From NCBI GenBank assembly GCA_964058845.1, contig CAXKVR010000884.1, positions 1 through 19,425 of the forward strand: DNA of 19,425 bases. Direction: 5' to 3'. The position numbers and the translations under genes were made by a program. Within the stretch, counting starts at the first letter, position 1. Every line of letters starts with the position of its first letter. The DNA comes from Carex sylvatica. Taxonomy: Eukaryota; Streptophyta; Magnoliopsida; Poales; Cyperaceae. The notes beneath the pieces are model-generated. The model was not told where the DNA came from and did not search any database. It saw nothing but the letters and a program-made list of their open reading frames with translations. This document shows, in pieces, positions 1-8,800 of this stretch.

Positions 1-128
1 CTCGAAATTAAATGTCAATTTTGTTGCAAATCTTTGAATCAATAGAATGTAAAAAGGTTTGGAGAATGACTTCTCAGAAAGTGGACGTCCTAAATACGGG
101 AAAAGAAATTTTCTCTTTTATCAATCCA

Positions 129-137
129 TTGTCCCAG
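129..137. repeat. Left 9-bp target duplication of foldback element 1
   Basis: TTGTCCCAG here matches TTGTACCAG at 1235-1243 in 8 of 9 positions. The two copies directly abut the proposed element ends. Nine base pairs is the usual Mutator-superfamily length. Confidence 0.6.
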
Positions 138-1234
138 CCGATTTTTTCTATTAATATCCATAATTAAATGATATATTACAAAAATATTTATGATTTTTGA
201 AAAATGTCCAAACCACCAGAATTTTGGACTTTCCATTTTCTTTCAGGGTCACCAGGGATTCTGACGATTCTGAAAAAAAAAATGAAAAGCTGGAAATTCT
301 GATGGTTCTCAGCGTATATGATTTTTTTTATTTGACATCATGTGACAGAGTCAAACAATTAAATATAAGATTTCTTATTTTTTTTCTTTTAATGAAATAG
401 AAGATGTTATGATTTTTCTTATATTTTTTATTGAAATTTTAGAAATACATTTATATTTATTTGAAAATAGATAGAATACTATAGGATTAAATTTACTAGA
501 AAGTCTGTGATAAATAATCTGGATCAATAATTTTCAAGCAATATTTTTTGCGGTTGTAAGAAAATTTTCTTTGTGTGTTTTTGGAAAAAAAATGTTTTAG
601 ATCTGAATTATTAATTCTGGTTCAAAAATTACTTCTGAATAAATAAATAAAATATTGTGGTCCTTCTAGTACATTCAACTCTAAGGTATTCTATTTATTT
701 ATTTAGAAGTGATTTTCTAAGAAAATAACTTCTAGAGAAATACATGGAGTACCTTAGAATTTGAGTTGTACTAGAAAGACCACGATAATATTTTTTATTT
801 ACCCATAATTTATTTTTGAACCGAGATTAATAATTCAGATCCAAAATATTTTTATCTTTTTCTAGTAATACACGAATAAATATTTCATAGTACTTATAGT
901 ACATCTAAATTATAAGACACTTCATCTATTTTATTTGATGTACCTTCTAGTATATTCAAATTGTAAATCGTTATATTCATTTTCAAAAATTAATAAAAGA
1001 ATTCAATTATTCAGCTCTGTCGTATGATGTCAAATAAGAAAAATCATATATACCTAGAACCGCCATAATTTTTGACTTTCCATTTTCTTTCAGTACCGCC
1101 AGAATTCCTAGCGACCCTGAAAGAAAATGAAAAGCCAAAAATCATGATGGTTTGGATATTTTTGAAAATCTCCACAAATCTTGGATATTTTTGTAATATT
1201 TTTATTTAATTATGAATATTAAATTAAAGTTCAG
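138..1234. mobile_element. Foldback (Mutator-like) non-coding transposon 1
   Basis: The two ends are long imperfect inverted copies of each other. The left end 138-365 pairs with the right end 1000-1234, including ATCCATAATTAAAT, GTCCAAACC, CATTTTCTTTCAGGGTC and TTATTTGACATCAT read in from each side. A second inverted pair lies inside (601-720 with 720-840). The element begins CCGATTTTTT, like element 2 at 2349, and is flanked by a 9-bp direct repeat with one mismatch. No transposase frame is present; the short open frame at 197-400 is only arm sequence. This is a non-autonomous element, probably MULE-related. The right terminus is more diverged than the left, so its exact end could be off by a few bases. 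Confidence 0.7.
601..840. repeat. Inner inverted repeat of element 1
   Basis: The left side begins ATCTGAATTATTAAT and carries GTGGTCCTTCTAGTAC. The right side carries GTACTAGAAAGACCAC and ends ATTAATAATTCAGAT. The arms meet near 720, whereas the outer arms are centred near 686, so about 70 bases were gained on the left or lost on the right. It may be an older nested hairpin element. Confidence 0.7.
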
Positions 1235-1243
1235 TTGTACCAG
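1235..1243. repeat. Right 9-bp target duplication of foldback element 1
   Basis: TTGTACCAG, one mismatch from TTGTCCCAG at 129-137. It also starts the open codon run that continues to 1449. Confidence 0.6.
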
Positions 1244-1449
1244 CACATTCCTCTGAAAAATCAGATGTTGCTGAAGTGATTGCAATCTCCAAATTTGCCA
1301 AATTTGCTGCCAGACCAAAAATTTGCTCAAATGTGAGGAGGACTATCTCTGGACTTGAGGGTTTTATGAAGAAAAGTGCATCATATCTTAGCATGGTCTC
1401 GTACTGTTCAACGGTAATTCATAGCTTCCTATTTCACCGTTTCAGTTAA

Positions 1450-2339
1450 TTTTTGCAGCCATTTAGCAAAAAAATGTGTTGCTAAAATGAATAACAACGA
1501 AAATAACGGGTCAGCCTGATGAGTTGTCCTTTGTAAAATGGGTTTCAGAGCAAGATTTTTAAGTAGATGTTTTATTTTCAAAAACCCAGTTGCGGGTTCA
1601 ATTACTAATGAAACTGGGTTTGCGCTCATGCTCTGAGCTCAGTCGTACGAAAAAACCGAGGGGCACCTGTTGACTGGTTTGATTTTCAAAACAGTCGGTG
1701 CGGGTTCAATTTTCAATGTAATCAGTTTTTCATATTGGATAAAAGATAGTCCGTTTTTTTTACTCTAATTTCATCTAATTATTTAATATTTATAAGAGAT
1801 TTTTATTTATTGGATTTTAAATCTGTGATCTCTTACACAGAAGATATTGTTCCCTTTATCATTTGATTCAAGACAGGTTCTCTTTAAGAGCAAGATTTCG
1901 ATAGAGAATTCTCTATGCGGGACTGGATCTCAACTTTATAAGTTACATTGTAAATACAAAACTAGTATGATTATTTTGAAAATTGACAAAATTAATAAAC
2001 TCTGTTTATTCGAAATTCAATATCATCTAAAGTTTTTATGAAAAAGGGGAGCTTGACCCTTTTTATACTATAAAAAAATGAAAGAAAGAAGGAAAGATCA
2101 TTATCTACAGTGAAATATATATTCATATTTCATAGTAAGATTATGGGTGTGAAGCCTAAGTAGCTAAATCCTACAAGTAAGAATAAGCTTATAATAATTC
2201 GTAGGATTACTAGCCTTTCAGCTGTCGAATTAAGAATCATCCAACTTGGAGATCAATAGCCTTTCCCTTTTGAGTTGTTCTAACAAAAAGGTTCAACTGA
2301 ATAAAAGTAAAAAAATAGCCTTTTTCAAGCCCTTCACCC
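1450..2339. other. AT-rich intergenic stretch with small repeats
   Basis: No gene is recognisable. A loose direct repeat of about 50 bases sharing GCGGGTTCAATT occurs near 1575-1615 and 1683-1725. The first copy includes a 10-bp perfect stem (AAACCCAGTT 1582-1591 with AACTGGGTTT 1612-1621). A second hairpin pairs GCTAAATCCTAC (2163-2174) with GTAGGATTACTAGC (2201-2214) and encloses the palindrome ATAAGCTTAT. The short open frames here lack coding character. Confidence 0.5.
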
Positions 2340-2348
2340 TAGAATATG
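2340..2348. repeat. Left 9-bp target duplication of foldback element 2
   Basis: TAGAATATG is identical to 3855-3863 and directly abuts the CCGAC terminus of the element. Confidence 0.85.
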
Positions 2349-2603
2349 CCGACATTTTTATAAATATCCAAATAAAAAAATAAATTACTAAGAATAACAG
2401 GATTGGAGTTGAAATTTTAAAAATGCCCAAACCGCTTCATTTTTCGGCAGTTCGGAATTAAAATTCCTAACCGCTCCATTTTTCAGCGGTCCGAGATTTT
2501 TTTTTTTTCTGAACCGTCCAGAAATTAGGCGGTCCGAGAATTTTTTATTTTTATTTTAAAAAAAAAAAATTAATTTAATTTTTTTTTTTGCAAATCAAAT
2601 TTG

Positions 2604-3095
2604 CACATCTGGTTAACATAGCAAAACACCTTCAAAAATCGTGAAAATTGACCGATATGCAGTCTTGACATCGTCAAAAAGGACTGTGAAGTTTTATACA
2701 AAATCTCCGAATAGGTCTTGAGATATCAGTTCTCAAAAATTACCCGAACTGCTGAATATTTCATTCTGAGCCCAACTTTTCACATCTGGTTAACATAGCA
2801 AAACACCTTCAAAAATCATGAAAATTGACCGACATGCAGTCTTGACATCGTTGAAAAGGACTGTGAAGTTTCATACAAAATCTCCGAAATAGGTCTTGAG
2901 ATATCAGCTCTCAAAAATTACCCGAACTGCTGAATATTTCATTCTGAGCCCAACTTTTCACATCTGGTTAACATAGCAAAACACCTTCAAAAATCATGAA
3001 AATTGACCGACATGCAGTCTTGACATCGTCGAAAAGGACTGTGAAGTTTCATACAAAATCTCCGAAATAGGTCTTGAGATATCAGCTTTAAAAAA
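2604..3095. repeat. Three tandem ~177-bp repeats, left arm of element 2
   Basis: Units begin with CACATCTGGTTAACATAGC at 2604, 2781 and 2959, spaced 177 and 178 bases. Each runs through GTCTTGACATCGT, AGGACTGTGAAG and CTTGAGATATCAG to GAGCCCAACTTTT. The third unit is cut short at the hairpin turn. Confidence 0.9.
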
Positions 3096-3109
3096 TTGTC
3101 ACAATTGCT

Positions 3110-3625
3110 GAAACTTCACATTCCTTTTGGGCAATTTTTGAGAGTCGATATCTCAAGACCTGTTTTGGAGATTTTGTATGAAACTTCACAGTCCTTTTCG
3201 ACGATGTCAAGACTGCATGTCGGTCAATTTTCATGATTTTTGAAGGTGTTTTGCTATGTTAACCAGATGTGCAAAGTTGAGCTCAGAATGAAATATTCAG
3301 CAGTTTGGGTAATTATTGAGAGCCGATATCTCAAGACCTGTTTTGGAGATTTTGTATGAAACTTCACAGTCCTTTTCGACGATGTCAAGACTGCATGTCG
3401 GTCAATTTTCATGATTTTTGAAGGTGTTTGGCTATGTTAACCAGATGTGCAAAGTTGGGCTCATAATGAAATATTCAGCAGTTCGGGCAATTTTTGAGAG
3501 CTGATATCTCAAGACCTGTTCGGATATTTTGTATGAAACTTCACAGTCCTTTTCGACGATGTTAAGACTGCATGTCGGTCAATTTTCACGATTTTTGAAA
3601 GTGTTTTGTTATGTTAATCAGATTT
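3110..3625. repeat. Three inverted ~177-bp repeats, right arm of element 2
   Basis: These are reverse-complement copies of the left-arm units, ending in GCTATGTTAACCAGATGTG at 3271 and 3449 and in a diverged copy near 3625. Spacings are 178 and about 176 bases. The third, outermost copy carries the most differences near its end. Confidence 0.88.
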
Positions 3626-3854
3626 GCAAAAAAAGAAATTAAAAAAGAATTAAAAAAAAAATTCTCGGACCGCCTAATTTCTGGGCGGTTCGGAAAAAAA
3701 AAATAATCTCGGACCGCCGAAAAATGGGGCGGTTAGAAATTTTAATTCCGAACCGTCAAAAAATGAGGCGGTTTGGACATTTTTAAAATTTCAACTCCAA
3801 CTCTGTTATTCTTAATAATTTGTTTTTTTATTTGAGTATTTATAAAAATGTCGG

Positions 3855-3863
3855 TAGAATATG
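3855..3863. repeat. Right 9-bp target duplication of foldback element 2
   Basis: TAGAATATG, identical to 2340-2348. Confidence 0.85.
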
Positions 3864-3880
3864 CCCCAACGCTTAAACTT

Positions 3881-4075
3881 TAGGAAACAAATCTGCTGTG
3901 ATTCCCGAGAATCACAAGATACTGCTTTTTCAAATCTATCTATTAATTTATTTTGAGATTTGTTCATATAAAACAACAAATTTTGAAATTTGTGCATTTA
4001 AAAAAAATAGACAGATGGATTTGGAAAAGCAGAGTCCCGTTATTCTTTTGAGAATCAGAGTAGATTTATTTCCTA
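3881..4075. mobile_element. Small MITE (195 bp)
   Basis: Almost the whole segment is an imperfect inverted repeat. It begins TAGGAAACAAATCTGCTGTG and ends with CAGAGTAGATTTATTTCCTA; inside, CTGCTTTTTCAAATC pairs with GATTTGGAAAAGCAG. AACTT flanks it on both sides (3876-3880 and 4076-4080), a plausible short target duplication. It lies only 26 bp outside foldback element 2. It has no coding capacity and the superfamily is not clear. Confidence 0.65.
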
Positions 4076-4080
4076 AACTT

Positions 4081-5600
4081 TATATATGTGGGAAACAAAC
4101 AACCAAGTATACTATTAACAAATTAAAATATGTGTACTCAAGTCAGATATGGAGTTAAAACGACAACAGTTTGGAGATGCTTATCTTGGAAAACCAAAAT
4201 TATGTGCTAAAGGGTGCCAAACATACTTCAATGCGGATAGCCGCGTATTAATATTGAATGATTGACTATTGAATGAAAGAGAGTTGGGTGTTGTTGTGAA
4301 CCAAAAGGGTCAATGATAACTGATTAGTTGACATATTCTATATTATCACCTCCATAAAACAAATGTGTATTGCCTGAAAAGTAACACGAGTTCGCTAGCG
4401 TCAAGTCTTCATATATTTTTAACCAAAAAGTATGATACGGGGGAGATTATATTCAACATAAAAGCTTTCACAAAGGTCAACCTAAGATAAACAACAGCAG
4501 CCACTTGTAGGTTCAAAATATTTTATGGAAGAGAGACGGGCGGATCCAGAATTTTCCGGATGATAAAAAAATATCGAATTGAGTTTAAATAGTTAATTAA
4601 ATTTAAATTCATTAACTAATTGAGTACTCAATAAAAAAAACACTTTGACTGGTATTTTTCAATGCTCTGACTTGTAACTTGTAAACTCTAATGCTTTAAC
4701 TTATAATTCTAATTATCAATCATAATTCAAACAAATTATTTTGATTTTAACACTAAATTTAACTCGAATTACAAATAAAACATCCAGGGTGACAAAATTT
4801 TTTTCAAAAAAGAGCAAAGTCAACCAATATCGATAAATCCCCCCGTTACATGCTGGGTTTGTCCCTGAAGAGAGACATCATTCAATATTTTTATTTTAAT
4901 AATGTTGATAATTCTTATAATAAAATGCTTAAATATATAATCTTATATTATAAACATGATCTATATTATCTACATATCATGCTAAAAAAAATAATAACAT
5001 TTAGTGATTTTTCAACTTCAAATAGTTTAAAATTAATTTCAACGGTCTCAAAATAACAATTCGTAATGCATAGTCAAACAATACTAAATTAATATAAAAT
5101 GTTATTGTTTCACTATATATATATTTAAAAACATACCTACAAATTTACTTTTTAATTTTCAATTTTATTTGATTTTTTAAAATCATTGTCAAGATTTTCA
5201 AACAATCTCCTCTTTCAATTATATTTCTCTAAAACTATACTTCTAACAATAAAAAATTGCAAATATATTCTTAAAACTTCTAAAATAATTAAAAATATAT
5301 ATCCCACCTGAATTTTTACTAAAGAAATTATCCGAGCTAGGGATGATTAAAATTTTAAAGTATATGGGTGATTACTGATTAGACAGCAAATGCCGAATTT
5401 TCTCTTCAAGATAATAGTTAAAATCAAAACACTTCCACGCTTACGCCTCATCATCACTGGTAGAAATTCAATGATTTAAACTTCTGGTATAGATACGAAT
5501 ATACGAGCTTCATACTGTATGGTTCTCTATCATGGTCATCTCAAAACTAAATTAAAGTTCTCTTGAATTTTGTCCTTTTCAAATAGCATGCACAGTACAT
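4081..5600. other. AT-rich intergenic DNA, no gene seen
   Basis: Both strands were scanned for exon-like open stretches and for long inverted or direct repeats; nothing convincing was found. The short open frames (for example 4850-5056) are lysine/isoleucine/tyrosine-rich AT noise. Confidence 0.5.
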
Positions 5601-5856
5601 TCAAAAGCCCAAAAGCCGGGTTCTGTGCCTGCATCTGGTTGTGGTGGCTATAAAAAATGGTACTTGGAAAAATTTGTTATTATAGGAGGATCAGTTTAGA
5701 CAGTTAAAGATGGGAGACAACAGACATGTAACTGGACTACTACACTTGCTTCATGCCAGACTACAGCCAGTTAGGAAATATCAATAAGCTACAAAACTTA
5801 ATTTACTGTTCTCATACTTACATAAGATATTTACATTTCCCCTAGTAAATCTCTGC
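5601..5856 (-). other. Probable 3' UTR of the glutathione peroxidase gene
   Basis: This lies directly after the stop codon on the minus strand and is less AT-rich than the DNA further left. No canonical AATAAA signal was found on the minus strand, so the transcript end is a guess. Confidence 0.35.
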
Positions 5857-5886
5857 TCAAGCAGCAAGGAGCTTCTGAATATCCTT
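5857..5886 (-). CDS. GPX: GPX exon 6 (C-terminus KDIQKLLAA and stop)
   Basis: The exon has nine codons plus TGA. The acceptor is TTTACAG|AAG (intron side 5887-5893). The IE|K junction with exon 5 restores the sequence conserved in plant GPXs. Confidence 0.88.
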   Translation of the reverse strand, partial: KDIQKLLAA

Positions 5887-8800
5887 CTGTAAATTAAAAC
5901 AAAACGGAGGCACGAGGTCAGTTTGCATGGCTCCCAAAGTATTGTCTCACATGTCCAAACTCAAAATAGATCCAGAAATCTATGATTGTGCAATGTAACA
6001 CTTGGGAAAGATTGGGCACAAAAGACTCAACACCCAAATTTGGGAGGTAAATTCTTGGGTCAACTTTGGTTAGGTTCAATTAGATCAGAGTTCTAATTAT
6101 AGCATGTAAAATTGGTAATTAAAGATAATTATATGGATAGTATCCCCATTTATTTTATTATTGTTTGTGGCAATAAAAATTATATTCGGCTCTGAGCCAC
6201 TGGTGGATCAACAAATATTGAAAAACTGCCCAAACTTCTAACGGGTCAGGTTAGGTCAACCCGTGCAGTCTAAATTGCAAATCCCAAATTTCATTGATTT
6301 TGGTAAGATCTAATCTTTGATCTCCTTTTATATGCTTTTAATGGGCTAATATGGAGTCTAATCTTTAAATGGGCTAACGTTGAGTCTAATTGCAAATCCC
6401 CAAATTTCATTATAGTTTCAGCCTGTTACCGGGAAAGAGATCCATGTGTGGCCCGTATTCTGCCACGTCTAGGTCAAAGTTTTGGTCTATTTTTGGGTAC
6501 AGTTAATTTGTGAATTTATACAGGTTTTGATAATTCCAGAAAGTCAGATCATATCAATATTTATTGCAGATAGACTTGGTTGCATATTCTTGCCTAAAAT
6601 TTATCAAGCACTTTAGCACTCTGCCCCAAACTTAGTTGCATATTCTTGCTCAAAGTTTTGCCTTATTAAATTTCAGTATCATATCCGACCTAAGAAATAA
6701 GAAAATGATTGTACAACATGCCTCAATCTGGAAAGGTGAAGTAGTCGGTGGATATCTCTCTACTACTTTTCCGTTCTTATCCACCAAGAATTTCTCGAAA
6801 TTCCACTTTACTAAATCACCCAAAAACCCACCAGCATTGGATTTCAGATATTGATAAACCGGAGCTGTATTTGGTCCATTTACATCAACCTATAAATGCA
6901 CATGTATATATTATTCAGTGCCTTCTCATTTTCATTTGAAAAATAAATCATAAATTAGAGTAAATAGTGCTTCACGCAGTTGCAAAGAACTTTCATTTTG
7001 ATTATTAAGTTTATGACCATTTCCCCTTTTGGCCACAAGAGCCAATTTTCTGTAATATTTTGAATCGTATTAATACTGTGTTAACACGTCTGCATGAATA
7101 AAATATGGCTTTTAACTGAATATTTTGTCATGCTATATTGGGTGGATTTTTTTTAATGAAGCAACATTGGAGTTGTCCAATTTAACATTTGTACTATTTG
7201 TTTAACTTCAAGAAGGGATGAAAATGAAGTAAAAAGGTAACAAATTGGTGTGTTCAGCCTTCTGAACAAAAGTTGATATGCCTATAAACTTCAAAAATAA
7301 TTCTTAAAATATGTTTATTATAATTTACATGTATTGAAAGCCAGTATACCTTGTCAAAGATGGGGAATTCAGCTTTGAACCTGGTGCAAGCAAACTGCTT
7401 AATGTCAGAGTTAGATCCAGGTTCTTGGCCTCCAAATTGGTTGCAAGGGAATGCAAGAATCTCAAATCCTACATAATAAATAAAAATAAATAAAATTTTG
7501 CAAACAATAGGATGACTTGTCATTATCAGATCTAGATTGCACTGGCTAGTACCAAATCAGAACAGAAGATTACCAGAGTCGAAATTCCAAACTGAATTTC
7601 TATGTCCAGCATATTAAAAACTTAATATCCATAATATTCATAATAACAAAAAAATAAAACTGAATTCCAAACTGAATCTTGATAGCCACTGTCAAGATTA
7701 AAAAAAAAAGACACCAATCTATTTTTTATTTTGAAAGAACCAAAACTAATAAAGTTAAGGAAAAATAGACAACCAAATTACCTTGAGTCTTGTACTTCTC
7801 ATAAATATGAGACAGCTCAGTGTAATTGGATGTCGTCAAGCCACTGTGTTATAAAAGGGAAATACTTAAGCCAGAGATATGCAAAAAAAAAAATCTTAAA
7901 AGAAAAAAAAGGCCCAAGAGTTTCTGATTTCTACATGCCAAGGTAACAAAGGGCCTAAAATTATTAACCTGTGGGAGATTTTTATTTCACTTCTATGAAT
8001 GAATAGACTTATAACATGCTCTTAACAATAGATCATACCAAACTGGTCGGATTCAGTATGATATGATTATATCTGTTACTGTCCACCTATATACAAAGAG
8101 AAAATGATGACAACCAACATACGGTTCAAGACCGTAAGTTGAGCCGGACAGGCAACAAATATCTATATATCTTTTTTGAAGTATTGTAAAGACCGATATT
8201 GCTTGGCAGGCAATTGGCCTGCCAACTTAAAAAAAAAAAAAAAAAGTATTATTGTGACCGAAGGCTCAAGACCCTTGCATCACTGATGCAAAAGTATCTT
8301 AAATAGTTCAGTCTACCTTTTCTCCTGTGGGTTTAAACCGTTATATCAACATTGTGCAAACTTGTCTTAACATCCTAAATCAGTTAATTAACAATAATTG
8401 ATAACATCTACGACAGATGATAATTGAAATTACCATCTTGAGGCAACATTAACGATCAATACAACTTTGCCCTTGAATTTGCTGAGGGGAACACCTTTCC
8501 CATCGATATCCTGCATTGAAACAAACTCCATACAAATAAATAAACAAAACTGGAAAAAAGAAAAAAAAAACTATGCAAAAGCTAGAGCTATTCTCAGAGC
8601 AACAAACTATTTCCCAATGCATTTCTTTTTAACTATTACATTGAGCTCTAATAGATTGAAATAAATCATTTGACCAAAAAGAAGTTCAAGATGTACATTT
8701 CAAAAGTATAAGTGGCTTCTTTAAAATTTTGATTGCAAACGCAGGGATTTTGGTGCTTAAAAGTGAGATACAAGTAAGAATTCATTTATAACAGGAACGA

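Larger units (their letters stand above)
53..1449 (+). pseudogene. Unrecognised open frame split by a foldback transposon
   Basis: Reading across the transposon at 138-1234 and counting its duplicated target once, codons run open from about 53 to 137 and continue in the same frame from 1235 to a TAA at 1447-1449. A possible splice donor (ACG|GTAATT) lies at 1413/1414. The right part alone gives about 70 open codons with a protein-like mix; it includes CSNVRRTISGLEGF and KKSASYLSMVSYCSTV. Both target copies encode the same residues (I-V-P-A), since the one difference is GTC versus GTA. I do not recognise the family. It could be a broken host exon, a captured gene fragment, or a chance open frame. 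The start and any other exons are not visible, so this is a tentative call. Confidence 0.3.
2349..3854. mobile_element. Foldback (Mutator-like) transposon 2 with tandem-repeat arms
   Basis: This 1506-bp element is essentially one giant inverted repeat centred near 3101. It starts CCGACATTTTTATAAATA and ends with the exact reverse complement, TATTTATAAAAATGTCGG. A perfect 9-bp target duplication (TAGAATATG) flanks it, which points to the Mutator superfamily. Each arm has an outer ~250-bp zone rich in CCGAACCG/CGGTCCGAG-type motifs, followed by three tandem copies of a ~177-bp repeat in opposite orientation in the two arms. It has no coding capacity. The layout recalls foldback-type MULE derivatives described in plants (for example the Arabidopsis FARE elements); family membership is inferred from structure only. 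The arms are similar enough that a transcript should form a very long hairpin. Confidence 0.85.

Noticed and set aside
1575..1735. tRNA-like GCGGGTTCAATT motifs occurring twice
   Set aside because: No cloverleaf or A-box could be built around either copy; treated as a loose direct repeat.
2604..3625. Regular repeats considered as a CRISPR array or satellite
   Set aside because: Units are ~177 bp without short spacers, occur in both orientations and lie inside a transposon with terminal repeats and target duplication.
6636..6939. Plus-strand open frames of 72 and 63 codons
   Set aside because: They are antisense to GPX exon 5, which is conserved on the minus strand.
8130..8250. Possible SINE in GPX intron 2: B-box-like GGTTCAAGACC followed by an A-tract
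   Set aside because: No A-box at the right distance, no target duplication found, and the A-tract sits between two hairpins rather than at an end.
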